64,000 nucleotides of DNA from Phaseolus vulgaris (GCF_000499845.2 NC_023758.2:8719227-8783226), one strand, 5' to 3'. Positions 1 through 11,731 are shown, numbered from the stretch's first letter. Notes: generated from the letters alone by a model not told the origin. Program-made: numbers and translations.

Positions 1-403
1 GGTGAAGAGAAACTGTTTAAACTATGGCGCGTTCCAAATATTTAGGGTAAAAAAACATTTACAAATGCGGTTTTCAGGGAAAACCGCATTTGTAAATCAA
101 GCGTGTTTATTTACAAATGCGGTGATTGGTAAGGCCGCATTTGTAAATCAATGCGCTTTGATTTACAAATGCGGTCATTGGTAAGGGCACATTTGTAAAT
201 CAATGCGCTTTGATTTACAAATGCGGTCTTACCAATAACCGCATTTGTAAATCAATACGCTTTGATTTACAAATGCGGCCTTACCAATAACCGCATTTGT
301 AAATAAACATAATTTCAAAAATGCCACCGCGTTTTTTACGAATGCGTTTAAGCGCGAACCCGCACTTAATAAGGAGTATTCTTTTAATCTTTTTGCACTA
401 GTG
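1..403 (-). mobile_element. Terminal part of a CACTA (En/Spm) element, transposase-side end
   Basis: The last bases are TAGTG at 399-403, the inverted form of the CACTA terminus. The preceding segment (about 300-403) closely matches the right end of the complete CACTA element at 60830-60925, including the shared stretch about atgccacc, gttttttacgaatgcg and ataagga. The 14-bp subterminal motif ATTTACAAATGCGG and its complement recur between 56 and 306. By analogy with the complete copy, this is the end next to the TNP2 transposase, and the body lies left of the window, so no coding part is seen. The 3-bp target duplication would be TCT (404-406), but its partner is out of view. Confidence 0.8.
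56..306. repeat. Palindromic subterminal repeat array of the CACTA end
   Basis: The motif ATTTACAAATGCGG alternates with its complement CCGCATTTGTAAAT, so each pair can fold into a hairpin with a short loop such as ttaccaata. Successive units repeat about every 50 bp and are joined by a spacer like caatgcgcttt. In CACTA elements such subterminal arrays are where the element's DNA-binding protein (TNPA type) binds to bring the ends together; that role here is inferred from the family. Confidence 0.75.
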
Positions 404-3175
404 TCTCAACTCATACCTTGCAATATATTTACTATATACACAAAAATTTATATTTTTGCTGACTTGAGCGTCGATGTGTTTCTACATGTGAAGTTCCCCT
501 TTGTTCCTTGGGAGTTGATTCACTAAAACTTGAAGGGAGACTATTCGGAGCTCAACTAAATTTCGAACGACCTCATCTCGGCGAGAACGGAAACTACTTT
601 AAATACCAATAATTTTTTTAATCTCTAATATGATTTAATAGTAACTAATATCTTTGTCTCTAAAATTAATGACTATTTGATGATTTCTTTTAGTGCATTT
701 ATCACTATATTTCTTCTTCATGAGATATCACAATATTGTTTTGTAATTGATTATTTTCTTCGTAAATTATAGTTGTGTTTCCTATACTTTTTTAATGATT
801 TCACTCGCTGTCCTCAAGTTTTGAAGACCTACAGAAAATTTCTTTAACTACTTTAATAATATTACACTTGTTCAGATTATAATAATGTACTTTTATCTAT
901 TATAATGGTAATATAATTTTTATTGTAGAGGGAACAAAGTTCACACATGATAAACATAATGAGTTTATATAAATCTAATTTCTGTATGTTATCTATTTAA
1001 AAAAAAAAATTCTGATACATTACACTAATCCTTTATAATTGCTTAAATAAACAAATACTACAACAGCATTCTTCTAGATTTGGTTATTATAAATATTAAA
1101 GAAATAGAAATATTATGTAGAATTGAAAAATTTTAGAACTGTCATTTTGATTTACTCATTTTCTAAACTTGCGGATCAAGAAGGCAATGTGAACATATAT
1201 AGAGGCTGGCAAAAACAACATATAAGGACTTATATAAGTGATATATATTATAATTGAATCAAAGTTGAAACTACACATCCATGATAATTAGATACCATCT
1301 TAAAGAGTATATAAACTTCCATGGATATTTTTTTAAAGGTAAAAATCATACAATTAAGTGATATAATTAATCCAATAAATGTTGAAGTTTCTTTGATTCA
1401 TTAAAGAATGCCGGAGTACTATTTGACATGAAAACTGATAAAAATATAGATTAGTTAATTATAATTAGAAAAATAATAGATAACTAATAATAATGTAACT
1501 CAATATTCCACAGGAAAATTCCTTCAAATTATTCTAAAATCTAAATAGTAACCGAGGACGCAGCCGGCTGCTAGTAACAAACACTAACAAAAAGTTAATT
1601 AAATTAATTAATATATAACTGTTAAAAGAGTATCTGAATTAAAAATTGAATCTTATCTTGACTACATAAAGTGAAGCATCTTTTAAAAGATATAAAATAA
1701 TCTCATATTCTAAACTTAAACATAGCGTAGGTTCTTTACTTTGTTGAATTCTAAACAAATAAATATTCCTTAATTGGTTGATTTTGAAATAAAAAATATG
1801 AAAAGTAGAAAAAGAAAACCGAAAGGAGATGTGAATGTATATTACCCTAAATATATAAGATTCTCTTGTTCATAGTCTTATTACTTCTAGAACTATCACC
1901 CACAATTTACTAATTAAAGGAAGGGTGTCAATGTGAAAAAAAAAGTGTTTGACGCGTCAAAATACTTAGAGATGAACTCAATCTATATGTTCAGATCATG
2001 GGGTATGGCAATTATTCCATTCAAATCACCAACTTTCAATCACGTTGATGAATGCTATAATTTTACCTAATTGAGGATATTAATTACATTAAAAGGAAAA
2101 AGTGGACAAATATGCTTAAAATCTATCAATCAATCAAGTTTTAATTAAATTTGAAGTATATAATAAATTTTGCTATTTTAAAATAAGTTTCTATTAAAAA
2201 TTTTAATTAAATATTTACTGTTTGAATTAATTACGTAGAATGCAGATGAAGTTTCTGATAACTCTTCCTATTCGGTGGAGAATAATGGCCACAGAAAGAA
2301 GAGGAAGCAGAGGGCTCTAGGGATAGGAAAACGGATAAGCAATTATACCCAAGAGGTAATTAGATTCCCCAAATAAAAGATTCCATTTTGTTTGTGTACA
2401 CAGAATAAGAATTTGTGTGCTGCAGTTCCAATATCTGTTGGTTCTCAACACTTTACGTATGTGTATTTTCACTCACAGATTTGGTTGCATCTATGCTAGT
2501 TCTTAGAATATATATGACATGTTCTATAATTGGGTTTTCTTTCTACCCATCTTTAACAATAGTAGTGTGTTTGTGTATGTGTTCTTTCTTAATCCACATT
2601 TTTCAATGCATGGGAATGTTTTTTTTTCTAAGTTTCCCACTCTCTGATTTGTCATCGATCTCTCAGCCACGTTTCCAAACATCGATAAATACTATTTTTT
2701 GTGGAATCAGTTGTTGTCATACTAATACGGAAACTCTACAGTTACTTTGACAAACCACTTTGTCATCTAGTTTCATTGGATTCATAAAGAAAGTCATGTC
2801 TCATTATAGCCACTTAGTTTCGTGGCAAAATATGATTGAGTCTGCGAAATTTTGGACTAATGTGTACGAGGCAACTCAGCATGTGGTCATTATCTTTGGA
2901 ATCCCAAGGGTTTTACTATGATTGTGGTTGTGGTTGACGTTGAAGGTTTGCAGTTAATGAAAATACACTCATTATCTATAAGAATAATATATGTATAACA
3001 CTGATTTTAGTTGAAGTATTTCAATAAATTATATTTAAAATATATTTAATAAAACTTCTTACTATATAATATAAAAAAACTCAGAAATTGTATGCAAAGA
3101 AACACTTAATTGAGATTAAAACTTAATTCCAAACATTTTATAAAATCAATTTTCAAAATAATTAAAATTAAAAAT
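404..3175. other. AT-rich DNA with no recognised gene
   Basis: I see no transposon protein, RNA gene or long reading frame here. The bases are strongly AT-rich with many short A/T runs. A short coding-looking island lies at about 2240-2355 (see findings). The segment at 460-600 contains gacttgagcgtc, which recurs at 45306-45317; this may mark remnants of one old LTR family, but the evidence is thin. This is the best candidate for older non-nested DNA on the left side. Confidence 0.5.
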
Positions 3176-4023
3176 ATTATGTTTTATTCAACGAGTCCAT
3201 CAATACCATATACATTGGGCCTGTTTATGTTTTATTCAAGGAGTCCATCAACGCCACACAATAAGTCACTTAAGTCTAGCAAATTAGGTTAAATAGGGGA
3301 CTAGAGGCACAACCCTAGTGTGCAAGATTGGGAGGAAAACACCAATGAGTGACTTGTAACTCAATTGGGAAAATAGAAAGTGTAGAAGATGTGTGGATAA
3401 TTCTACCCTTTGTGATTGAGAGTAATTTGTTCGAACTCTTATGTATTGAAGTGATATTTGAATATAATGTTCTGTTCTTGATTGATTATTGGTATTATTG
3501 TTTTGTTTCTAATTCTTGATTTAGAATCTTAAATCTGACTGGAAAGTATTTTTATGGTTCTGACCTAAACAATAATACTTAACATATTTGACTGTTAGGA
3601 ATAAACTTGAAATGTTAATTGCTATCAACGTTTGAGCTTATTTCTAAGTTGTTTTTATAAATATACAAGGAATCGATATTAAGGAAACATCTTAATAAAT
3701 TTTTATATGCGATGAATCGATATAAATAAATTTGATACGAGAATCAATATTAATCAAAGAACATAATTTTACCATGCTAATCAAAATACATAAGAGTGAA
3801 AAAATGAAACCTAATCCCTATTTTTTCAACTTTAAGCAACCAATTATTTGTCTGTTTTTTGATTGATCATTGCCAACACAACCACTTTCAACACACATTT
3901 TTTTTTTATATTTAGTGAACATTTTACTTGATTATTCAACTGTTCCTTATGAATTTGATATTTTTCCTAAAAGACACATTATTACTTCTGACAACGCGGT
4001 GCACTTGCGGTAAAAAGTCATCA
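3176..4023 (+). repeat. 5' LTR remnant of the Athila-like element
   Basis: The right edge is set by the primer binding site seven bases downstream. The left edge is where similarity to the 3' LTR family begins, and the true LTR start is missing. A short duplication (about 3178-3212 and 3227-3261) repeats the words ttttattcaa and gagtccatcaa. Confidence 0.55.
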
Positions 4024-4029
4024 AGTTTT

Positions 4030-4047
4030 TGGCGCTGTTGCTTGGGA
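4030..4047 (+). promoter_or_regulatory. Primer binding site, tRNA-Asp type (degenerate)
   Basis: The bases TGGCGCTGTTGCTTGGGA resemble TGGCGCCGTTGCCGGGGA, the complement of the tRNA-Asp 3' end used by Athila/Tat elements. It differs at three positions, each C or G to T or equivalent. It lies just after the 5' LTR remnant. Confidence 0.65.
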
Positions 4048-4386
4048 ACAATTTGATTTTTTGAGTATAATTTTATTAGATATTGTGAATATTTTAATTG
4101 TTTTGATTTGTTTTTATTTTTAATTATTGTATTTATATTTGTTACTGTTTTTATTTTGTTTTAAAACAATTTTTTTTATTGTTTTAATTCTTATTTTGAA
4201 TTTATTTGCTTTTATTTGTTTCTATTTATTTTAAGATTTGTTATGTTTTTTAATTTAGTTTCAGATTCTTGAATTTATTTACTTTTATTTCAGTCTCTTT
4301 TTTAATTGTGTTTAATTGTTTTTTTTTAAATATATTATATCACTACTAGTGAATCCTTGTGCTAACCCTTGAATTAGCTGTCTTAT

Positions 4387-5080
4387 ATGATATTGAGAGG
4401 TCAAATTCCCAAAGATCAATTGTTATTTGAAGCAGAGATTGAAATGGCTGTTAAAAGAAACATAAATACAAAGACAAAAGAGAGGCAAGGAGACACTAGA
4501 GAGGAATTCTTAACCACTTTTCTTTTTTCACTAATATTTTTCAGGAGGAAAACAACATGGCAGAAGAGCAAGCACCACCTCCTAGGAGGATACTTGGAGA
4601 TTATGTCATGTATAAAGGGTCAAGGCATTTTTCTAGTATTGCAATACCTATTACCACCAGGGCCTTGGAGATGAAACCTTCTTTTCTTAGTCTTATCAGT
4701 ACTCACCAATTCACAGCAATAGATCATGAGGATCCATATACATATTTGTCTACATTTTATGAATTGGTGGGAACAATGGGTTTTCAATCAGGTGATATTG
4801 AAAATGTTTATATCCGTTTGTTTCCTATTTCATTGGCAGGAAAGACTAAGGAATGGCTCAAATCACTTCCAAATCAGAGTCTCACTAAGTGGAAGGATGT
4901 AGAAGGAAAAATTTATGCAAAGATTTTTTCCAATCTCTCGCTATAAAGTTTGAAATTTCTATGTTCAGACAAGGAACAAATGAATCTTTTTGTGATACAT
5001 GGAAAAGATTCAAAATGATGCTTAGAAAATGCCCAAATCATGGGTTTGAAGATATTGCTCAGCTGAGCATATTCCTCAAT
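4387..5080 (+). pseudogene. Athila-like gag, 5' part (frameshifted, cut by E1)
   Basis: The translation reads as retrotransposon gag: EDPYTYLSTFYELVGTMG, then RLFPISLAGKTKEWLKSLP, then QSLTKWKDVEGK. The reading frame changes near 4920-4945, after which the second frame gives SFCDTWKRFKMMLRKCPNHG. Upstream, 4387-4556 carries the usual poorly conserved leader. The frame is open up to the insertion point of gypsy E1 at 5080 and continues in register after 11163, which shows the gag was contiguous before E1 arrived. Gag would form the particle that packages element RNA. The frameshift and later stops make this a pseudogene. Confidence 0.8.
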
Positions 5081-5825
5081 TGATGGAAGAGGCCCTAACA
5101 ACCAAAAGAGCATCCAGGACCAACCTTGTATGAAGGGCAACTACAAGAGCGTCTAGGACCAACCTTGCATGAAGGGCACCCATAAGAGCGTCTAGGACAA
5201 CAAGGTCCATGACCAAGAGAGTTGATGTTAGCATGAAGGGCACCCACAAGAGCGTCTAGGACAACAAGGTCCATGACCAAGAGAGTTGTTGTTCCAAGAA
5301 GCCCATCAAGCGTAGCATAGCTTTATTTGTGGTGCAAATAGCATAACATTGTGAACCTTTGTTTAATTATGCAAATTAGGATTAAATTAGGATTACCTAG
5401 ATTAGTTACGGTTTCTAGAACCTACCACACTAATCTAGGCCGGCCATGTGAAGGCTAGGTGGCCATGTGCTTCCATGTGCTTACACTTGCATGTAATTTG
5501 GCTAGCATTTCATTTGTATTTGGCTCTTCAAATTCCAGCCCTCCAATCCTATATAAGGAGGTGCTTGGCTCTCATTTTGTAAGATTAAATTGAGTATTGT
5601 TATGCTGCCAAACTTGAGCCATACTTTACTCACTTGCCTATAATCTAGGTCTTAATCTTCAATCCTTTCACCTTCCAAAGGGGCTGGCCGAACCTCCTTA
5701 AATTCCTACTCTTCATGCACCTCCAAGGCAGCCACACCTCCTAGGAGGGTCTTGTTCCATCAACAAACCACAAAGCTTCCGCAAACCACCCAAAATTCAC
5801 AAAAGAGAAGAGCTAAATGCCATCA
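5081..5825 (+). repeat. 5' LTR of gypsy E1
   Basis: It starts TGATGGAAGAGG and ends GCCATCA, with a TATA-like TATATAAG at 5550-5557. It carries about two copies of a 39-bp unit containing GAGCGTCTAGGACCAACC or a variant (starts at 5099 and 5138), then two longer related units with acaaggtccatgacc. Confidence 0.9.
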
Positions 5826-5827
5826 TT

Positions 5828-5839
5828 TGGTATCAGAGC
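5828..5839 (+). promoter_or_regulatory. Primer binding site, initiator-Met tRNA type
   Basis: TGGTATCAGAGC lies two bases after the LTR end and matches the complement of the plant initiator-Met tRNA 3' end exactly. Confidence 0.9.
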
Positions 5840-7708
5840 TATGGTCTTCAAGAGACAAGTATCTCTTTTCATTTTTCTGCTTGAGTTCTTCTTTTCTTCA
5901 AGTTTTTCATCTTTTATTCAAGTTGTCTTGCTGTTTTACGTTTTTAATTTGAGTTGGATGCTCTTCTTAGCATTTCAATCGGTAGAATTGTTCAATTTGT
6001 GCTTGAGTATCTTATTTGCAATTTTGTGTAGGATTCTTTGGTGAATTGGTTGCTGTTTTTTTTTTTTTTAGGATATTTGAGTCTTGCTTGAATTTCTAAT
6101 TGGTTCATATGATGTGTTTGAGTCATTTTATTTTCTGAATCTACAAGTTTTGTCAAGTCATGTGATTCCAAAAATTGTCAACAAATCTTAGTAGTATTTT
6201 TTTTTGATTTATTTGTTTCTTGTTTTTGGTTTGAGTGCTTAATCTGAATTCTGTTTTGTTTTGATCCTTTGGTGCATTTTTCTTTTTAGTTTGAGTTCAT
6301 ATTTGTGTGCTAGATCCACACAAATTCCATCACATTAATTCCATTGTGTTTTTGAAGTATATCTTTCTGTTTTGATTCCAGATTTCAGAATCCTCTGTTT
6401 TCACAAATCTTTTTTGGCGGTTTTGCTTTATGAAAATTAAATAGTCATAAGAAAATTATGAGCCTCTGAATTTCAATAGTTTGAGGTGTCAGGTCAAAAA
6501 GAAAAAAGATAATCAGTTGAAAAAAATAGAAAAAAAAGATAAATCATACAAAAGAAGTGTGCATTCTGGCGTTACACCTGGCGGTAATTGGACACTGTTT
6601 TTGAAAAAATTATCATAATTAATTGGCACATGTGATTGGAGTGAAACCAACGGCAAAAGTTTGTTAAGAAACTGAATTGATTTAAATTTTCAGAAACAAA
6701 TACAAAATAGCCAGCTCAAAATAAATCATTTAAGTCACGCTTTCTGGACCACAATATTTTCAGTGGTGCTGTTTTGGTTTTTCAAATCAATTCTAATGCC
6801 AATCTTTAGGTTCCTATTGTGTGTCATCCATTATTTGAGTGCCTATTTTTATTTTCTTGTCCAATTCATTCTGAACTCCTTCTAGTTGTGTCACATTATT
6901 AAATCCAATTGCAGTGGTGCTGTTTTTAAATTTTAATTGTTTCTTGCTTTCTTTTCTTGAACTCTAAAATTGTTGGTGGATAAATATCAATTGGTGCTTG
7001 TTGAGTGGGATAAATATCAATATTAAGTCTAGCTTTACTTAATAGGTACTGTATTGAAGAATGTAATTACTTAAATCAAAGAGGCTCAAGGCAAGGGGCA
7101 GCAACAAACACAATACCAAAATACACCATACACTTTGAAGGACACAACAAAGAAGAGTAACAACAAGTCAAAGGAGTGCCTAGCTGAAATTTAATTTGTG
7201 CAATTTAATTTCTTTGCATTTCTTGAATTGTAATTACATTTCACTCTTGTTAATTAGTGGATTAATCATGAATTAGACGGTGAGTGTGTCTTCAAAGGCT
7301 CAAAGTGTCTAAGAAGCCTTACCTAGTAACGACTAGTTTAAGCTTTGTAGATTAATTTTGTTAATTGTCTTAGCTAGTTTTCCTTACGTCCATATTTGCT
7401 TAGTTTGCTTAGTTTGCTTAATTTGCTTATGCTTATCTTTGTTTAAAGCTTTGATAAATTGCTTTAGTTGTTAAATAGCTTTGCATTGTTTTCTTGCATA
7501 AAATTTGATTTCTCCATCCTCATTGTGTTCTAAGTGATTTACTTAGAAAAAGAATTGTGTGAAGATTTTGAGGGATAGTTTTTGGCTAAGGCAAGACTTG
7601 GTATTTAAGTAGTCCTTAGTGACTCACCTCTCTTACCTGGAAAACTACGTTCATTAACTTTTCTCTTCTTTCTTAAGGTAAAGCACTTCTACACACAAAG
7701 TTTTAGTC
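5840..7708 (+). other. Untranslated leader of gypsy E1
   Basis: This 1.87-kb stretch between PBS and gag has no convincing reading frame. It is T-rich in its first half. Long leaders of this kind also precede gag in gypsy-A and gypsy-B in this window. Confidence 0.6.
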
Positions 7709-8992
7709 ATGTCTTCTCACTCCTCTAAATCTCTTAAAAGTGATGTGAAATCCTTGAAATCTCTTTTAAAACAACTTTCCAAGGATATTCAATCAATTTC
7801 ATCTAAACAATTGAAGAATGAGGCCAAAACTAATGAATTGACTAAAGCAAAGGATGAGAAGTCTCAAATTTCAAAAAAATTACATTCTCATGCATATAGC
7901 TCTCAAGTTTATGATTCTTTTGGGGAAGAAAGTCTTAGGACAAATGAATATCATCAACCATCCCCTAGGAGAGCTAGAAAAGAGAGACAAGAAAACCTAA
8001 AGGAGGTTAAGGTAGAGCTACCTCATTTCTATGGAAAAGAAGATGTAGAAACATATCTATATTGGGAGATGAGGGTAGAGCAATTGTTTGCTTGCAACCA
8101 TGTGAGTGAAGAAAAGAAAGTACCCTTAGCTACCTTAAGTTTTCAAGGTGATGCTATGTATTGGTGGAATGCCCTACAAAGAGAGAGACATCTCCACAAG
8201 GACCCTCCCATTACAAATTGGAATGCCCTTAGGGGAGCCTTGAGATGTCGCCATATTCCCTCACTTTACAATAGGAAGTTGATGGACAAGCTTCAAAGAC
8301 TTCATCAAGGAAATATGAGTGTAGAAGAATATTGGCAAAAGATGATGTCATATAGGGCAAGGATTAACGAAGACAACCATACCACCATAGCTAGGTTTTT
8401 AAGTGGTCTCAAACTTGAGATAAGAAACAAAGTTGAACTTTTACCTTATAGAGATTTAAATGGCTTGATTCAACTTAGCATTAAAGTTGAAAAACAAATT
8501 TTGAGGCAACAATCAAGTCAAAAACAAAGTTCATACTATGTATCTTATGACAAGGATGAGTTTCCTAGAGAGGAAGAGCATACAAAAGAAACATCTCTAG
8601 AACTTTCCCAAAACCTAGACGAGCATATCTCACACACTCAAGCTAGAGAAATTCAATGTTTAGAATGTCTTGGTAAGGGCCTTCTAGCATCTCAATGTTC
8701 CAATGAAAGATCTATGATCTTAAGGGACAAAGATGAGAATAGTAGCCAAGAAAAAGAAGCTAGTGAGAGTGATGAAAATGTAAAAATAGAAAAGCAAGAG
8801 AAAACCCTTGGAAAGCAAAAGGCGTGGGAGAAGAGTGTTCCTTCCCACAAGGTCATTCAACAAGAAGGAAAAGTTGAAAATACCTTTGAAAATATGCTTC
8901 TTGTTGAACAACCTAGCCTTACCTTCTGTAAAGGAACACTTGCAAGCCTAGTAAAAAAAAGAAGAATCCTTAAAAGAGGCTTGCATAGATAA
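7709..8992 (+). CDS. Gag polyprotein of gypsy E1
   Basis: This open frame of 427 residues starts at an ATG just after the leader. Residues 1-60 are Ser/Lys-rich. The capsid-type region is about residues 115-270 (VEQLFACNHVSEEKKVPLA, SFQGDAMYWW, RRHIP-like, [40 protein letters not shown]). The zinc-knuckle region reads CLECLGKGLLASQC, where the histidine of C-x2-C-x4-H-x4-C is leucine, so the knuckle is broken. The C-terminal part ([18 protein letters not shown]) corresponds to a region that in gypsy-C follows the protease; the protease core between them is missing. Gag would normally assemble the particle. It may still be translated, but RNA binding is doubtful. Confidence 0.8.
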   Translation: MSSHSSKSLKSDVKSLKSLLKQLSKDIQSISSKQLKNEAKTNELTKAKDEKSQISKKLHSHAYSSQVYDSFGEESLRTNEYHQPSPRRARKERQENLKEVKVELPHFYGKEDVETYLYWEMRVEQLFACNHVSEEKKVPLATLSFQGDAMYWWNALQRERHLHKDPPITNWNALRGALRCRHIPSLYNRKLMDKLQRLHQGNMSVEEYWQKMMSYRARINEDNHTTIARFLSGLKLEIRNKVELLPYRDLNGLIQLSIKVEKQILRQQSSQKQSSYYVSYDKDEFPREEEHTKETSLELSQNLDEHISHTQAREIQCLECLGKGLLASQCSNERSMILRDKDENSSQEKEASESDENVKIEKQEKTLGKQKAWEKSVPSHKVIQQEGKVENTFENMLLVEQPSLTFCKGTLASLVKKRRILKRGLHR

Positions 8993-9017
8993 AAATGTAG
9001 TAGATTATTTTTCATAT

Positions 9018-10193
9018 GTGCTAAGATCTCACCAAGTGAAGGTCAAGTTATCTATAGGCATCTACAAAGACAAATTTTTATGTGAGGTAGTGCCTAAAGA
9101 AACTTCTCATGTCTTATTGAGACAACCATTGCAAAGAATTAAAATTTTCATGAACAAAGGTTGTATCAACGAGACTACCTTCACACATAAAAGAGAAATT
9201 CTTCATGAAGGAGAACTCATGGGCCAAATTAAAGTTGATAAAACTCTAGCGCTTTTAAAAGGAAAACTCTTATCACCCATGAGAAAAGATGTTCAAAGAC
9301 ATTACCCTAGATACATTCCTTGTTTTAAAAATACATCTAAGGCGATGTCTCATGAACTCTATACTCCTTTACCTTTTGCAAATGATCCATGGGAAGATAT
9401 AAAACTAGATTTTATATTAGAGCTTCCTTGGACTACAAAAGGTATTGATTCCATTTTTATGGATAAGCTCTTCTCTAGAGAAGTAATGAAACTTCATAGT
9501 TTACCTCTAAGCATAGTATTGAAAAGAGCTCCAAACTTTGAAAACCATTTTTTGAGTATAAAACTAGATTTTATATTAGAGCTTCCTTGGACTACAAAAG
9601 GTATTGATTCCATTTTTATGGATAAGCTCTTCTCTAGAGAAGTAATGAAACTTCATAGTTTACCTCTAAGCATAGTATTGAAAAGAGCTCCAAACTTTGA
9701 AAACCATTTTTTGAGTATACTTTTAGAAAAACTTGGAACTAAGTTGTACTCTTCAAATTCTTATCATCCTCAAAAGAATGGTCACACTGAAATTGAAAAC
9801 ATAGCTCTTTCTACTATACCTAGAGTAATCATGAAGTGCACACACAACTCTAGAGATGAGCATGCATACAATAAAGTAGTCCACAAGACTACTAATATTT
9901 CTACATTTGAAATTGTATGTGGACTTAATTCTCTTTCTCCTTTTAAGTTGTTACCATGTCCTAAAGGACTTGTGCCTAAGGAAAAAGTAACAAAGATTGA
10001 AAATTTTAAAGTGAGGATTAGAGAACACATACAACGATCAAAAGAGAAATATTGTAAAAAGTTGCCAAAAACAAAAGAAAAACAAAAATGGCAACTTTAT
10101 AAAATTGATTTTTTTATAACTACTTCAACTAACTCATTTGCTTTATTTGATAATTCCCCTAGATGGAAGTTTGATCCGGGAGGACAAGCATAG
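9018..10193 (+). pseudogene. Deleted pol remnant of gypsy E1
   Basis: The 391-residue frame joins pieces of pol. Residues 1-60 resemble the C-terminal part of the protease (SIGIYKDKFLCEVVP). Next comes part of the integrase zinc region (MGQIKVDKTLALLKGKL, RKDVQRHYPRYIPCFK). It continues with the start of the integrase core (DFILELPWTTKGIDSIF), then a shortened core and its C-terminal part (YHPQKNGHTE, FEIVCGLNSLSPF). RT and RNase H are wholly absent. The second catalytic Asp region SDRDPKF is replaced by a degenerate stretch. A perfect 53-residue duplication lies inside. No enzyme activity is expected. Confidence 0.8.
9399..9716 (+). repeat. Perfect 159-bp tandem duplication within E1 pol remnant
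   Basis: The two copies are 9399-9557 and 9558-9716 and look identical throughout. The length is a multiple of three, so the reading frame is kept and 53 residues are repeated. Confidence 0.9.
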
Positions 10194-10352
10194 TTGAAGA
10201 AGCAAGAGGCTGCTATCCGACATCACCACTGTGGATCTGAGGATAGATTTTCTCAAGAAGGAGGAGATGATGGACACCATCCAACCATACACATCCATCC
10301 CCCTAGCCACGAAGAAGAAGAAGCAATGGATTTGAGGAAAAATCCTTTTCAA

Positions 10353-10363
10353 TAGGGAGGGGA
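10353..10363 (+). promoter_or_regulatory. Polypurine tract of gypsy E1
   Basis: TAGGGAGGGGA directly precedes the 3' LTR start at 10364. Confidence 0.75.
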
Positions 10364-11162
10364 TGATGGAAGATGCCCCAGCAACCAAAAGAGCGTCTAG
10401 GACCAACCTTGTATGAATGGCAACCACAAGAGCGTCTAGGACCAACCTTGCATGAAAAGCAACCAAAAGAGCGTCTAGGACCAACCTTGCATGAAGGGAA
10501 CTCACAAGAGTGTCTAGGAAAACAAGGTCCATGACCAAGAGAGTTGATGTTTGCATGAAGGGCACCCACAAGAGCGTCTAGGACAACAAGGTCCATGAAC
10601 AAGAGAGTTGTTGTTCCAAGAAGCCCATCAAGCGTAGCATAACTTTATTTGTGGTGCAAATAGCATAGCATAGTGAACCTTTGTTTAATTTTGCAAATTA
10701 GGATTACCTAGATTAGTTACGGTTTCTAGAACCTACCACACTAATCTAGGCCGGCCATGTGAAGGCTAGGTGGCCATGTGCTCCCATGTGCCATGTGCTC
10801 CATGTGCTTCCATGTGCTTACACTTGCATGTAATTTGGCTAGCATTTCATTTGTATTTAGCTCTTCAAATTCCAGCCCTCCAATCCTATATAAGGAGGTG
10901 CTTGGCTCTCATTTTGTAAGATTAAATTGAGTATTGTTATGCTGCCAAAATTGAGCCATTTTTTACTCCCTTGCCTAGAATCTAGGTCTTAATCTTCAAT
11001 CCTTTCACCTTCCAAAGGGGCTGGCCGAACCTCCCTGAAGTCCTACTTTTCATGCACCTCCAAGGCAGCCACACCTCCTAGGAGGGCCTTGTTCCATCAA
11101 CAAACCACAAAACTTCCGCAAACCACCCAAAATTCACAAAAGAGAAGAGCTCAATGCCATCA
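10364..11162 (+). repeat. 3' LTR of gypsy E1
   Basis: It starts TGATGGAAGATG and ends GCCATCA. It has three copies of the 39-bp unit (starts 10382, 10421, 10460), one more than the 5' LTR, and an expanded ccatgtgct run near 10785-10815. These account for most of its extra 54 bp. A TATA-like TATATAAGG lies near 10888. Confidence 0.9.
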
Positions 11163-11731
11163 TCAATGGTCTCAAATCTGACACAAAGATGTTGCTAGAT
11201 GTCGCAGCTGGTGGCACAATGATGGCTCTTTATGTAGAACAAGCGACAAGGATTATTGATGCATTGACATCAACTGATTATCAAGCCTTGAATGATAGAC
11301 AAGGTATTTAGAAGAAAGGGTTGTTAGAAGATGCACTCTTGACTCAAAATAAAATTCTGACGCAACAAATTGAGCAACTGACCGCACAAATGGCTAAATT
11401 TTCCCAACAATTATATGTTGTTCATTCATCTCAAAGCCAGATTCAACCAATTAGGTGTGATTTTTGTGGAGGTGATCATCCTAATGGTCACTATTCTTAT
11501 AACAATAATTCACCTGAAGTTGAGGTAAATTTCATGGGTAATTAGGGAAGGCAATGTGGTTTCTTCAATAACCAAGGGCCTTTCCAACAACATCAACAAC
11601 CCAATTATCCATCCATGCCTGAAAGGATAAGTAAAATTGAAGACATTGTGGAGAAACTCATCAAAGCTACTATGGCCAGTATGTGGCCAATTTTTAGTCA
11701 ACGCCCAAACCAACCCGAAAGAGCATTGTAA
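11163..11731 (+). pseudogene. Athila-like gag, 3' part with zinc-knuckle relic
   Basis: Just after the E1 target duplication the frame continues gag (GLKSDTKMLLDVAAGGTM). In-frame stops fall near 11309 and at 11543-11545. A zinc-knuckle-like motif CDFCGGDHPNGHYSY is visible, but the last cysteine expected in this family is tyrosine, so metal binding is probably lost. The tail after 11546 (PERISKIEDIVEKLIKATM) is the usual region after the knuckle. It ends with a stop at about 11731. Confidence 0.7.

Larger units (their letters stand above)
5081..11162 (+). mobile_element. Gypsy element E1, gag retained, pol mostly deleted
   Basis: Both ends are TG...CA LTRs (5081-5825 and 10364-11162), and the 5-bp duplication TCAAT flanks it exactly (5076-5080 and 11163-11167). 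The PBS is of the initiator-Met type and the PPT is clear. Gag is long and open, but the protease is partial, RT and RNase H are absent and integrase is broken. Its gag is closest, within the window, to that of gypsy-C. The LTRs differ in length (745 and 799 bp), mainly by repeat number, so the insertion is not recent. Confidence 0.9.

Noticed and set aside
56..306. CRISPR-like array of regular repeats
   Set aside because: The repeats alternate in orientation, spacers are near identical, and the segment ends in a CACTA terminus; it is a subterminal transposon array in plant DNA.
2415..2750. A 111-codon hydrophobic reading frame
   Set aside because: Cys/Phe/Leu-rich translation of T-rich DNA without homology, so probably chance.
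10143..10602. Minus-strand reading frames with repeated VLDAL-type residues
   Set aside because: They are the antisense of the 39-bp minisatellite in the E1 LTR and have no independent support; the same applies to 5095-5280.
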